A stretch of 29,216 nt of DNA from CAZHDI01 sp964531285 (GTDB lineage: Bacteria; Pseudomonadota; Alphaproteobacteria; JAJFIK01): NCBI GenBank assembly GCA_964531285.1, contig CAZHDI010000039.1, forward strand, positions 1-29,216, given 5' to 3'. The translations under genes were made by a program, and so were the position numbers. The notes beneath the pieces are model-generated. The model was not told the origin of the DNA. It did not search any database and was given only the letters and a program-made list of their open reading frames with translations. How positions within the stretch are numbered: the stretch's first letter is position 1; every line of letters begins with the position of its first letter. Of this stretch, positions 1 to 8,692 are shown in pieces.

Positions 1-1634
1 CGCTTAACCAGAGGCCGGGCGATGCGCAGGCCGGGGAAGCGCACCTCCTGGTCTTGCCCCAGGACGGCGATCACGATGGGATTGTCGGGGCGCGCGAACG
101 GATAGCGTTCGCGATAGTCCGAGCCCAACGCGTCTGCAGGGCGGTGCCAGGCGCCGCCGCGCAGCACCCGGTCGGTGCCCTCGCAGTCTGAGATCCAAGG
201 CGAGCCGTCGGTTGGAACGCCCGTCAAATAATCCGCGTGCCAGCAATCCTCGACCCATTCGGCGGCATTGCCGTGCATATCGAAGAGCCCGAAACGGTTG
301 GGTCTGAAGGAACTGACGGGCAAGGTGCCGCCATGGCTGCATGCGGTGAAATTGGCCCCGCGCGGTGCGCCCAGATCGCAGATCGGCGTCTCGTCGCCCC
401 AGAAAAACGCGCCCGCCGATCCGGCCCGGGCGGCGTATTCCCATTCGGTTTCGCTGGGCAGACGATAGCTCTTACCGGTCCGATAGCTCAGCCAGCGGAC
501 ATAATCCTGGGCATCCTCCCACGCCAGGCCGATGACCGGCCATTGATCGCGGGGCGGGCGGGCGACCGCTTCGGCCACCAGCATCGGGCCGCGAGGCCGG
601 CAGGCGCCCTCGGTGACGCAGTCGGTCCATTCATCCCAGGTGAGCTCGAATTTGCCGATCTCGAATGCGGGAAGATCGACCACACGCGGATCAGTGCCCG
701 TTTGGCCGTCCAGAACCAGCCGCCCCTCGGGCACCCGCACCATGGCGGGTTCGTCAAACGGGATGTAATCGTTGCTGGCCTCGGTGGATGGCACCGTCGG
801 TTGAGCCCCGTCGGCGGCGGCCGCGACAGCCTTGGCAATCTCGGCACTGATTGCATTGAGACGGACCATGCGGACCGCGCGGTTGTGCACATCATCGGCC
901 CACAGACCGAAACCGGCGTAATGAAGGCCAATGACCGTGTCGTTCTCGGCGGCGAGCACGGGCGCGCCGGAACTCCCCTCAAGCGTATCGCAGGTGTGGC
1001 GAATATCATTGCCGTCCGCGGGCCGGTCATCCGCCGCCCGGCAGCGGCCCCGGGTGATCCGCTTCGGCGCTCCCAGCGGATGGTGGATCATGAGGAGGGA
1101 CTCGCCGATCCCCGGATCCCGCGCCGCGAGCGGCAAGGTGCCCCATTCGGTGCCAGGACGGCCGTCAATGCGCAGAATGGCGTAATCGAGCGCCACGTCC
1201 ATCTCGACCGGTTCGACCGAGGCGGTGTACTGACGGCCCAGATTGGGGTCGTCGGTGTAATGCCCCATGAGGAGTTGGGCCTGCTCGAGCGCGCCGTATT
1301 TGCCTTGCCCCGTGATGCAGTGGGCATTGGTGAGCGCCAGATCGGCGGCGATCAGGGTCGCGGTGCAGGTCATCAGGGCCTGCTCGAACAACAGGTCGAG
1401 CCGGCCCACCGGGCGCGACAGGCGGCGCAGCCGGTCGGTTGCGGGATAGCCGGCCAGGGGCTCGAAGGTGGGCGTGTCGGTCAGCGTGCTTTCAAGCGAT
1501 GTCGCGCCCTGCGGCAAAGTGAGCACCACATCGCCGAACTGCTCACGGCTGAATGTGAGATCCTCGGCCAGGACTGCGGTGCTGGCCGCGATCCCGATGA
1601 TCCAAGCAGAGATGGCTGCGGCAAACCTGCGCAT
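1..1634 (-). CDS. Exported trypsin-like serine protease fused to SUMF1/FGE-like domain (C-terminus cut by window edge)
   Basis: The reading frame runs open from an ATG at 1634 to the left edge (at least 544 residues). A GGGGGAG ribosome site precedes the start. The N-terminus is a Sec signal peptide ending near AVLA-ED. Residues about 35-260 are a trypsin-like protease domain with a full triad: His105 in TNAHC, Asp150 in LDYAIL and Ser222 in GSSGAP. Residues about 280-540 match the SUMF1/formylglycine-generating-enzyme fold (LPSETEWEYAARAG, MHGNAAEWVEDCW, RVLRGGAW, LRIARPL). The cysteine pair used by true FGE enzymes after the GGSW-like motif is not present; the stretch reads AWHRPADALGSDYRERY. 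It is therefore probably a binding or scaffold domain, not a sulfatase maturase. The domain looks nearly complete, so few residues should be missing. It is probably periplasmic. Protease and fold calls are firm; the substrate is unknown. Confidence 0.88.
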   Translation of the reverse strand, partial: MRRFAAAISAWIIGIAASTAVLAEDLTFSREQFGDVVLTLPQGATSLESTLTDTPTFEPLAGYPATDRLRRLSRPVGRLDLLFEQALMTCTATLIAADLALTNAHCITGQGKYGALEQAQLLMGHYTDDPNLGRQYTASVEPVEMDVALDYAILRIDGRPGTEWGTLPLAARDPGIGESLLMIHHPLGAPKRITRGRCRAADDRPADGNDIRHTCDTLEGSSGAPVLAAENDTVIGLHYAGFGLWADDVHNRAVRMVRLNAISAEIAKAVAAAADGAQPTVPSTEASNDYIPFDEPAMVRVPEGRLVLDGQTGTDPRVVDLPAFEIGKFELTWDEWTDCVTEGACRPRGPMLVAEAVARPPRDQWPVIGLAWEDAQDYVRWLSYRTGKSYRLPSETEWEYAARAGSAGAFFWGDETPICDLGAPRGANFTACSHGGTLPVSSFRPNRFGLFDMHGNAAEWVEDCWHADYLTGVPTDGSPWISDCEGTDRVLRGGAWHRPADALGSDYRERYPFARPDNPIVIAVLGQDQEVRFPGLRIARPLVK

Positions 1635-1823
1635 TATCTTCTCCCCCAGCGCGCGGCCTCGCTCTGACGGTGTCGCCGGCGCCCTCAACAGCCAGTATAG
1701 GCAGGAGGCACGCCCGGTCGGCAAGACAGGGGGCTTTGTCTGACAATTCGTCGCCGCCGGGCTGTTCATCGCCGGGCAGGGACGGCTAGGATAAACCGTG
1801 GGATGGCCGTGAAGGGATAGGGC
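1635..1823. promoter_or_regulatory. Divergent intergenic region between protease-SUMF1 gene and efflux operon
   Basis: This 189-bp gap must hold promoters for both flanking transcription units. On the plus strand a weak pair, TTCATC (1765-1770) and TAGGAT (1787-1792), has a 16-bp spacer and lies just upstream of the GTG start. A perfect 11-bp inverted repeat, TTGTC-T-GACAA, occupies 1736-1746 and could be a small operator, although its length allows chance. No gene was seen here. Confidence 0.35.
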
Positions 1824-2918
1824 GTGCAGGCGGAGCGAGCGGGATGGCGATTGGCGGGCCTGGTCCTGGCGATCGGAGTTATGGCGTGCGATGGCGGCGG
1901 CTCGGCCGGGGCCCCGGAGCGGGGCGGGCCCAGGGGCGGCGCGGGCGCCGACCGTCCGGTGCAGATCATCGCTCAGACCGTGGCCTATGAGCGCGACGAG
2001 GTGCGCATCGAGGCCGTCGGCACGGCGCGCGCCCGGGCAAGCGCGGTGCTCTATGCCGAAACCGGCGGCGAGGTCACCGAGATCCTGTTCAACACCGGGG
2101 ATTTCGTGGCGGCCGGGACGCCGCTCTTGCGTCTTGAGGACGATGAGGAGCGCCTCGCGGTCCGGCTCGCCGAGGTATCGGTGCGTCAGGCGGAACAACT
2201 CCTGGCCCGCTACCGGCGCATCGAAGACACCGGGGCCATTTCGGACAGCCAGATTGACGAGGCCCAGACCCGGCTCGAAGCCTCCCGAATTGAATTGGAA
2301 CAGGCCACGGTCGCGCTCGATGAGCGGACGGTCCGCGCGCCCTTTGCAGGCTATGTGGGCCTGACCGATATTGATCCCGGCGCGCGGATCACGCCGAGTA
2401 CGGAAATTACGCAGATCGACGACCGGCGCCTGTTGGTCGTGGATTTTCAGGCCCCGGAACAGGTCTTCGCGCGCATAGCGCCGGAGACGCCTGTCGAGGC
2501 CGCGCCCTTCGCCGAACCCGATCAGGTTTACACCGCGCGTGTGGTCGATGTGGACAGCCGGATCGATCCGAACCGGCGCACGTTCCGCGTCCGGGCGGCC
2601 ATCGACAACGCATCGGACGCGCTGCGGCCCGGCATGAGCTTCCGGATCGGGTTCCGGATCGAAGGCGACCGCTATCCCAGCATTCCCGAAGCCGCCATCA
2701 TGTGGGGCAGCGACGGGTCTTATCTGTGGGCGGTGCGCGAGGGCCGGGCACAGCAGGTCCCGGTGACGATCGTGGCGCGCCGCCAGGGCCGGGTGCTGGT
2801 GCGCGGGGCGGTGCCGGAAGGATCGAAGATCGTGGCCGAAGGGGTCCAAAAGGTGCGCCAGGGCGCGCGCGTGATGGATCTCACGACGCGGGGCGGACCA
2901 CGAGGCGGCGGCGAATGA
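1824..2918 (+). CDS. RND efflux periplasmic adaptor (membrane-fusion protein, HlyD/AcrA family), predicted lipoprotein
   Basis: This 364-residue protein is the periplasmic adaptor of a tripartite RND pump, linking the inner-membrane transporter to the outer-membrane channel. It starts at GTG with GAAGGGA at 1811-1817. The N-terminus is a lipoprotein signal with Cys22 in VMAC. Asp follows the cysteine, which in enterobacteria favours inner-membrane retention, fitting an adaptor. Residues about 68-105 form the lipoyl-like half (ETGGEVTEI, NTGDFVAAGTPLL). Residues about 108-165 form the alpha-helical hairpin, followed by the second lipoyl half (VRAPFAGYVG) and the beta-barrel (RTFRVRAAIDN, LRPGMSF). 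Its last four bases overlap the pump gene in an ATGA junction, so the two are translationally coupled. The substrate is not readable from sequence. Confidence 0.95.
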   Translation: MQAERAGWRLAGLVLAIGVMACDGGGSAGAPERGGPRGGAGADRPVQIIAQTVAYERDEVRIEAVGTARARASAVLYAETGGEVTEILFNTGDFVAAGTPLLRLEDDEERLAVRLAEVSVRQAEQLLARYRRIEDTGAISDSQIDEAQTRLEASRIELEQATVALDERTVRAPFAGYVGLTDIDPGARITPSTEITQIDDRRLLVVDFQAPEQVFARIAPETPVEAAPFAEPDQVYTARVVDVDSRIDPNRRTFRVRAAIDNASDALRPGMSFRIGFRIEGDRYPSIPEAAIMWGSDGSYLWAVREGRAQQVPVTIVARRQGRVLVRGAVPEGSKIVAEGVQKVRQGARVMDLTTRGGPRGGGE

Positions 2919-5900
2919 ACGCGACCCGGGACGATCTTCCGTCACTGTCGGTAAAGCGCCCGGTCCTGGCCGCGGTGCTCAACCTGCTCATCGTGATTGC
3001 CGGGCTTGCGGCGCTGGCAGGCATCGAGGTGCGCGAGCTTCCCGATGTGGACCGGCCCATCGTCACCGTCCGGGCCAACCTGCCGGGCGCGGCGCCGGAA
3101 ACCATGGATGCCGAAGTCACCAGTATTCTGGAGGGGGCGGCGGCACGGGTTTCGGGCGTGCGGTACATCAACTCCTCCAGTGAAGAGAACAACAGCCGCA
3201 TCCGGATCGAATTCAATCCCGGTATCGACCTCGACACGGCGGCGGCGGATGTGCGCGAGGCGGTCAGCCAGGTCACCCGGCGTCTTCCCGACCGGGTCGA
3301 ACAGGTGCAAATCACCAAGGCCGATGACGATGCCGACCCCATCATGCAACTGGCCGTCGTCACCGAAGAGTTCGACGAGGACGAGCTGACCCGCCGCATC
3401 GAGACGGACATCCTGCCTGAACTGATCGCCGTTGAAGGGGTGGCCACGGTCAATCTGTTCGGCGCGCGCGAGCGTCAACTGCGTGTGGTGATCGACCCGT
3501 TGCGGCTCAGCCGGTTCGGTCTCACCGTGTCGGATGTCGCCGCGGCTTTGCGCCAAGCGCCGTTCGATGTGCCGGTGGGCAGTTTCCGGTCTGCCGACCA
3601 GGAGTTGCTGGTGCGTGCCGAAGCCACCGCCGCGACGCCGGACCGGGTGCGAGATGTGATCATTTCGGGGCAGACCCGCGTGGGCGATGTGGCGGAGGCC
3701 TATTTCGCGCCCGCCGATGCCCGGGATTTCACACGGCTCAACGGCCAGCGGATCATCGGTCTGGGGATCGTCCGGCAGGCCCAATCCAACACCATTGCGA
3801 TTGCCGAGGCGGTGCGTGCCCGGATCGATGTTTTGAATGCGCGCTCTGACGATCTGGAGATCGTTGTGACCTCCGACGATGCGGTCTTCATAGAGGTTGC
3901 GGTCGAGGAGGTGCTGATCAGTCTTGGCCTGACAGTGCTGATTGTAGTGGGGACGATCTGGCTGTTTCTGGGCTCCTGGCGGGCGACCCTGATCCCCAGC
4001 ACGGCGATTCCGGCGGCTCTGATCGGCGCTCTGGCGGGCATCTGGCTATGCGGGTTTTCCATCAACCTTTTGACCCTGCTTGCGCTGGTACTGGCCACGG
4101 GATTGATCGTGGATGACGCCATCGTGGTGCTCGAAAACATCCACCGTTTACAGAGCAAAGGACTGGGGCCGCGGGCCGCCGCCGCGCTGGGCGCCCGTCA
4201 GGTGTTCTTTGCCGTCGTCGCCACCACGGCGGTTCTGGTGGCGGTGTTCGTGCCGATCTCGTTCCTGCCCTCGACCACCGGCCGGCTGTTCCGCGAATTC
4301 GGCTTTACCCTGGCGCTCGCGGTGATCATTTCGTCCTTCGTGGCGCTCACGCTGGTGCCGGCTCTCACCGCGCGGCTGACCTTCCGGGACGAGCCGGACA
4401 ATCCGGGCCCCTTGGCGCGGATCGGCAACGGTTTGAGCCGTCTCTATGCGGTGCTGCTTGGCTGGGCGCTGAAGCTGCCCTTTGTGACACTGGGTCTCGC
4501 GGTTGCGGCGGCGATAGGCGCAGGTCTTCTTTATCCGACACTAGATCAGGAACTGGTCCCGCCGGAAGACCGCGGTGTCATTTATGTCTTTGCCACAGGG
4601 CCGGACGGGGTTGGCCTCGACTATATGCAGCGCCAGTCCGATCAGATCGAAGCGGTTCTTCAGCCTTACATCGACAGCGGAGAGATTGCCTCGCTGTTCA
4701 CCGTGGTCGGACGGTTCGACCCCAACCGGGTGTTCATGACCGCCCGGCTCGCCCCGTGGGAAGAGCGCAGCCGTCACCAGAACGACATTATCCGGGACTT
4801 GCGCCGGCCCATGGCCCAGATCCCGGGCTCCCGGGTCAGCGTGTTCGGGCGCGGCAGTCTCAGCGTCGGGCGTGGAGGCGGGCGGTCCGGTCTCGAAGTG
4901 GCGCTGACGGGCCCTGAATATGATGAGATCTTTGTCGCCGCGCGGGCGCTGTCCGAGGCGATCGATGCCCGCTCGGACGTTCTGACGAACCCGGAAATTT
5001 CCTATCAGCCGACCCAGCCGCAACTGTCGATCCGGATCGACCGGCGCCGCGCCGCCGATCTGGGCGTGTCGCTCGTCGATCTGTCGGCCACGCTTCGGGT
5101 CATGGTGGGCGGCGACCGGATTGTGGATCTCAATGTCGGTGACCGGACGATTCCGATTTTGCTGGAGGCCGCCACCGACGCCATCGACGATCCATCCGAT
5201 CTCAGCAATCTTTATGTGCGTGCCGGGACAGGCGATCTCATACCGCTCTCGAGCGTCACCACGATTGTCGAGGAAGGCGTGGCGGCGGAGTTGGATCGGA
5301 CCGAGCAGCGCCGGGCCATTGAGGTCGATGCCGATATCGTCTCCGGTGTGCCGCTGGCCGATGCGATTGCGGAGATTCGCCGGCTGGGCGATGAGGTGTT
5401 GCCGGACAATATCGACATGCTGTTCGAGGGCGATGCCCAGACCCTGGGTCAAACCTCGCGTGACCTGACGCTCACTTATGCCTTCGCCCTGGTGATCGTG
5501 TTTCTTGTCCTGGCGGGGCAGTTCGAAAGCCTGACCAGCCCCATCGTTATTCTGCTCTCGGTCCCGTTCGCATTGGCGGCGGCGCTTTACGCCTTGTTCC
5601 TCACGGGGACCTCGCTCAACATCTTCTCGCAGATCGGGTTGGTGATGCTGATCGGGCTGATGGCGAAGAACGGCGTGCTTCTGGTGGAGTTCGCCGACCA
5701 GCTCCGGACCGCCGGGCGCACCGTGCGCGAGGCGGTGTTCGAGGCGGCGACGATCCGTCTGCGTCCCATCATGATGACCCTGCTGTCCACGGTAGTCGGC
5801 GCGGTGCCGCTCATTGTGGCGACCGGGGCCGGTGCGGAGTCCCGCACGTCCATCGGCTGGACGGTCTTTGGCGGTCTGGGTCTGGCCGCGCTGTTCACCC

Positions 5901-6037
5901 TCTTTCTCACGCCGGTGCTTTATCTGGGGATTGCCCGGTTCGGGCGTCCGCGCTCCATGAACGAGGCGGACCTGGAGCGCGAGCTTGAGGCGGCCGAGCG
6001 CCATGATAGCGCGTTCGGCCGGGAGGACCCGCCATGA
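2915..6037 (+). CDS. RND multidrug-type efflux permease (AcrB/HAE1 family)
   Basis: This 1040-residue inner-membrane proton/drug antiporter has the usual length of the family. A longer open frame extends upstream to 2702, but the ATG at 2915 overlaps the adaptor stop and gives the standard N-terminus (SVKRPVLAAVLNLLIVIAG, the first transmembrane helix). Two large periplasmic loops lie between helices 1-2 and 7-8. The proton-relay residues are in place: Asp400-Asp401 in IVDDAIVVLEN of helix 4, and Lys918 in MAKNGVLLVEF of helix 10. It is the middle gene of an adaptor-pump-channel operon with four-base overlaps at both ends. Family, topology and proton coupling are well supported. The exported substrate (drug, detergent, lipid or other) is unknown. 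No nearby TetR-type repressor was seen. Confidence 0.96.
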   Translation: MNATRDDLPSLSVKRPVLAAVLNLLIVIAGLAALAGIEVRELPDVDRPIVTVRANLPGAAPETMDAEVTSILEGAAARVSGVRYINSSSEENNSRIRIEFNPGIDLDTAAADVREAVSQVTRRLPDRVEQVQITKADDDADPIMQLAVVTEEFDEDELTRRIETDILPELIAVEGVATVNLFGARERQLRVVIDPLRLSRFGLTVSDVAAALRQAPFDVPVGSFRSADQELLVRAEATAATPDRVRDVIISGQTRVGDVAEAYFAPADARDFTRLNGQRIIGLGIVRQAQSNTIAIAEAVRARIDVLNARSDDLEIVVTSDDAVFIEVAVEEVLISLGLTVLIVVGTIWLFLGSWRATLIPSTAIPAALIGALAGIWLCGFSINLLTLLALVLATGLIVDDAIVVLENIHRLQSKGLGPRAAAALGARQVFFAVVATTAVLVAVFVPISFLPSTTGRLFREFGFTLALAVIISSFVALTLVPALTARLTFRDEPDNPGPLARIGNGLSRLYAVLLGWALKLPFVTLGLAVAAAIGAGLLYPTLDQELVPPEDRGVIYVFATGPDGVGLDYMQRQSDQIEAVLQPYIDSGEIASLFTVVGRFDPNRVFMTARLAPWEERSRHQNDIIRDLRRPMAQIPGSRVSVFGRGSLSVGRGGGRSGLEVALTGPEYDEIFVAARALSEAIDARSDVLTNPEISYQPTQPQLSIRIDRRRAADLGVSLVDLSATLRVMVGGDRIVDLNVGDRTIPILLEAATDAIDDPSDLSNLYVRAGTGDLIPLSSVTTIVEEGVAAELDRTEQRRAIEVDADIVSGVPLADAIAEIRRLGDEVLPDNIDMLFEGDAQTLGQTSRDLTLTYAFALVIVFLVLAGQFESLTSPIVILLSVPFALAAALYALFLTGTSLNIFSQIGLVMLIGLMAKNGVLLVEFADQLRTAGRTVREAVFEAATIRLRPIMMTLLSTVVGAVPLIVATGAGAESRTSIGWTVFGGLGLAALFTLFLTPVLYLGIARFGRPRSMNEADLERELEAAERHDSAFGREDPP

Positions 6038-7416
6038 GACGGGCGCGGGTCTGGCTGCTGGGGTTGACGGGCGGCGCTCTGCTTGCGGGCTGCGCGGTGG
6101 GGCCGGACTATCAGGCACCGGACATTCAGGTTAATGCGTCCTACCGGACGGTATACGATCTCGGTGATGAGACACTCGGCCTGTGGTGGCTCGGCTTTCA
6201 GGATGCCGCCCTCAATGGGCTCATTCACCGGGCGCTGGACAACAACGCGGATATCGGCGCCGCCTTGGCGCGGCTGGATGCGGCGGCGGCTCTCGTGCGG
6301 GTCGAGCGCTCGGATCTGTTTCCCGTCATCGACGGCACGGTGTCCGGCACGGTGCGCCGCGATGCGGACGGCGACACGGATACGAGCGGCGCGGGCGGCG
6401 GCACGTTGAGGTTCGGTCCGGATCTGTTCGGCGGCCAGCGCCGGAGCGTGGAGCGGGCGCGGGCCCAAGCGCGCGCCGCGGGCTTCACGGTCGACGATGT
6501 GCGCCGGCTGACCGCCGCCAGCGTCGCGGACCGCTATGTGGATCTGCGGCGCACCCAGACCCGCCTGGCGCTTCTGGATGCCTCGCTTGATCTTCAAAGC
6601 CGGACCCTCGATATCGTCCGCTCCCGTCGGGAAGCGGGGCTCGCGGCCGATCTCGATGTTCAACGGGCGGCGGCCGATCTGGCGCGCACGCGGTCCCAGC
6701 GGGGTACGCTTCAGGCGGCCCGGGCCCGGGCGGAAAATGCCTTGGCCGTGCTTCTGGGGGAGGTGCCCGGCGACGGCGTGGCGCCAGGCTTTACCGATGA
6801 GGCGATGCCGGCCTTCATCCAAGGCCCGCCGGTGGCCGTCCCGGCCCGGATGATCCGGGGGCGGCCCGATATCCGCGCCGCCGAGGAGGATCTGAAGGCT
6901 GCCGTCGCCGCCATCGGTGTCGAGGTGGCCGATCTGTACCCCGCATTGCGGCTGCCTGGGTCGGTCACGGCGAGCCTTGGCGGCGCCCAGGCTTCGGCGG
7001 GCGATGTCACGGCCGTGCTGAGTGCGGTGCTGGACATTCCGCTGCTCGATGCCGGGCGCCGCCGTGCGGAAGTCCGGGTGGCGCGCGCCCGTGCCGAAGC
7101 CGCGCGCTTTGCCTATCGTCAGGCCGTGCTGACGGGCCTGAGCGAGGTTGAAAACGCGCTGGCGGCCATTCAGGGCCTGCGTGAGCGCCGCGACGAGTTG
7201 CAACGGGCCATCGACGCCAGCCGCCGGGCCTTCGATCAGCTCAATGCGCTTTATCGTGAGGGACTGGCCAGCTTTATCGACATTCTCGATGCCCAGCGTA
7301 CGCTGATTGCCAGCCGCGAAGCCTATGTGGAGGCCGAAGCGGACCTCGCCGGCGCGGTCATTGACCTTTATCGCGCGGTCGGCGCGCCGACGCAGACACC
7401 CGTCAACGCTTCGTGA
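6034..7416 (+). CDS. NodT/OprM-family outer-membrane efflux lipoprotein
   Basis: This 460-residue outer-membrane channel completes the tripartite pump. The ATG overlaps the pump stop codon (ATGA). A lipoprotein signal ends in LLAGC with Cys20, followed by AVGPDYQAP, a signature of the NodT subfamily. Two repeated outer-membrane-efflux-protein halves, rich in Ala, Arg and Leu helices, are visible. Each contains the RPDIRAAE- or LDAQRTLI-type segments seen in OprM and TolC-like proteins. It probably trimerises and docks on the adaptor. It is the last clear member of the operon; the methylase downstream is separated by 82 bp with a hairpin. Confidence 0.95.
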   Translation: MRRARVWLLGLTGGALLAGCAVGPDYQAPDIQVNASYRTVYDLGDETLGLWWLGFQDAALNGLIHRALDNNADIGAALARLDAAAALVRVERSDLFPVIDGTVSGTVRRDADGDTDTSGAGGGTLRFGPDLFGGQRRSVERARAQARAAGFTVDDVRRLTAASVADRYVDLRRTQTRLALLDASLDLQSRTLDIVRSRREAGLAADLDVQRAAADLARTRSQRGTLQAARARAENALAVLLGEVPGDGVAPGFTDEAMPAFIQGPPVAVPARMIRGRPDIRAAEEDLKAAVAAIGVEVADLYPALRLPGSVTASLGGAQASAGDVTAVLSAVLDIPLLDAGRRRAEVRVARARAEAARFAYRQAVLTGLSEVENALAAIQGLRERRDELQRAIDASRRAFDQLNALYREGLASFIDILDAQRTLIASREAYVEAEADLAGAVIDLYRAVGAPTQTPVNAS

Positions 7417-7453
7417 CCGGGATCGGCCGGATCGGGTATGGTCGCGCGCATCA

Positions 7454-7475
7454 GCGACGGCACCGGCGCCGTCGC
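7454..7475 (+). other. GC-rich hairpin between nodT-like gene and RNA methylase
   Basis: The arms GCGACGGC (7454-7461) and GCCGTCGC (7468-7475) are perfect complements around a 6-base ACCGGC loop. No T-tract follows, so it is not a standard intrinsic terminator. It lies eight bases before the purine-rich site AGAAGGA used by the next gene. It could slow transcription, protect the efflux mRNA 3' end or tune access to that ribosome site. Confidence 0.5.
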
Positions 7476-7483
7476 ATGCATGC

Positions 7484-7490
7484 AGAAGGA
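7484..7490 (+). promoter_or_regulatory. Ribosome-binding site AGAAGGA that decides the methylase start
   Basis: AGAAGGA sits eight bases before an in-frame CTG at 7499. This is normal Shine-Dalgarno spacing. The nearby ATG at 7480 lies in the wrong frame and would not make the methylase, so this site points to the CTG. Confidence 0.45.
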
Positions 7491-7498
7491 CCGGGCCG

Positions 7499-8641
7499 CT
7501 GCCATCCGCCGACCATCAGAGCGATCCGCCTGCGGATTTCGACATCTTCCTGACCGCGCCGCCAGGGCTCGAAGCGGTCCTGGCGGACGAGGCGCGCGCG
7601 CATGGCTTTGCCGGTGTGCGATCGGAGGCGGGCGGGGTGACCGTCACCGGCGCATGGCCGGACGTGTGGCGCGCCAATCTGGTACTGCGCGGCGCGGGCC
7701 GGGTGCTCATCCGCCTTGCGTCTTTCCCGGTGGTGCATCTGTCCCAACTCGACAAGCGCGCCCGGCGCATCCCCTGGGGTGCTTATCTCACCGGCACGGT
7801 GCCTGTCCGCGTCGAGGCCGCGTGTAAACGCTCGCGGATCTATCACTCCGGGGCGGCGGCCCAGCGTGTGGCCAAAGCCATCGAGGACGGCGCAGGGGCG
7901 CGTATTGCGGCCGAGGCCCCGTTGCGGGTGCTGGTCCGCATTGAACGCAATCTGTGTACGGTCAGTCTGGACACCTCGGGCGATCTTTTGCACAAGCGCG
8001 GTTACAAGCAGGCGGTCAACAAGGCGCCCCTGCGCGAGACGCTGGCGGCCTTGTGCCTGCGGGCTTGCCGCTTTACCGGAGACGAGCCGGTGATCGATCC
8101 CATGTGCGGCTCCGGCACCATTGTGATCGAAGCCGCCGGCATGGCCATGGGGCAGGCACCGGGCCGCCTGCGGGACTTTGCCTTCCAGCATTTGGCGGGG
8201 TTCGACCCGGCGGTATGGCAAGCGCTGAAATCACGCGCCGACGCCGCCCTGGGCGAGACGGCCCTGCGCTTTCATGGTGCCGACCGGGACGCGGGCGCCG
8301 TCGCGATGAGCCAGGCCAATGCGGAACGGGCAGGGGTCGGGGCCATCACGCGCTTTGATGCCCAGGCCGTCAGCCGGCTGACACGGCCGGACGGCACGCC
8401 CGGTCTGGTTCTGGTCAATCCGCCATACGGCGACCGGCTGGGGGACGCGGAAGCCTTGCGCGCGCTTTATGCCGGTTTCGGACAAACCGTGCGCGAGCGC
8501 CTGTCCGGCTGGAGGGTCGGCATCATCGCGCGCGATGCGGCCTTGGTCGGCGCGACGGGCCTTGAGTGCGCCGAGCAGAGCCCGCCCTTTCCCCATGGCG
8601 CGCTCCGGGTGCGTCTGTACCGGACCGGACCCTTGCCCTAG
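7499..8641 (+). CDS. THUMP-domain class I SAM-dependent RNA methyltransferase (RlmL N-half / COG0116 type), possible CTG start
   Basis: This is about 380 residues long, the expected size for the alphaproteobacterial protein. The N-terminal region (FDIFLTAPPGLEAVLADEA) opens a THUMP RNA-binding domain that includes QLDKRARRIPWG. The methyltransferase domain has the SAM motif DPMCGSGTIVIEA from residue 200 and the catalytic NPPYG from Asn307. Such proteins modify guanine N2 in rRNA; E. coli RlmL makes m2G2445 in 23S rRNA. The open frame extends back to 7307 inside the preceding gene, but no ATG, GTG or TTG lies in frame between 7417 and the conserved N-terminus. CTG at 7499 has well-spaced AGAAGGA upstream and fits the family's usual start. 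An upstream start, or a frameshift linking to ATG 7480, cannot be excluded. Function is confident; the start is not. Confidence 0.85.
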   Translation: MPSADHQSDPPADFDIFLTAPPGLEAVLADEARAHGFAGVRSEAGGVTVTGAWPDVWRANLVLRGAGRVLIRLASFPVVHLSQLDKRARRIPWGAYLTGTVPVRVEAACKRSRIYHSGAAAQRVAKAIEDGAGARIAAEAPLRVLVRIERNLCTVSLDTSGDLLHKRGYKQAVNKAPLRETLAALCLRACRFTGDEPVIDPMCGSGTIVIEAAGMAMGQAPGRLRDFAFQHLAGFDPAVWQALKSRADAALGETALRFHGADRDAGAVAMSQANAERAGVGAITRFDAQAVSRLTRPDGTPGLVLVNPPYGDRLGDAEALRALYAGFGQTVRERLSGWRVGIIARDAALVGATGLECAEQSPPFPHGALRVRLYRTGPLP

Positions 8642-8692
8642 TCTGAGGTGGGGCGACCGGCTGACACAGGACACAGGGACAGGAGGTCATCC

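Noticed and set aside
1..1634. SUMF1 domain as the maturase of the two sulfatases
   Set aside because: The conserved catalytic cysteines of formylglycine-generating enzyme are not visible at the expected place.
237..1667. Plus-strand open frame of 476 codons at the left edge
   Set aside because: It is a shadow of the protease-SUMF1 gene, which has the catalytic triad, signal peptide and ribosome site on the minus strand.
4541..6118. Minus-strand open frame of 525 codons antisense to the RND pump
   Set aside because: It is Arg/Gln/His-rich with no recognisable domain; the plus strand carries the conserved pump.
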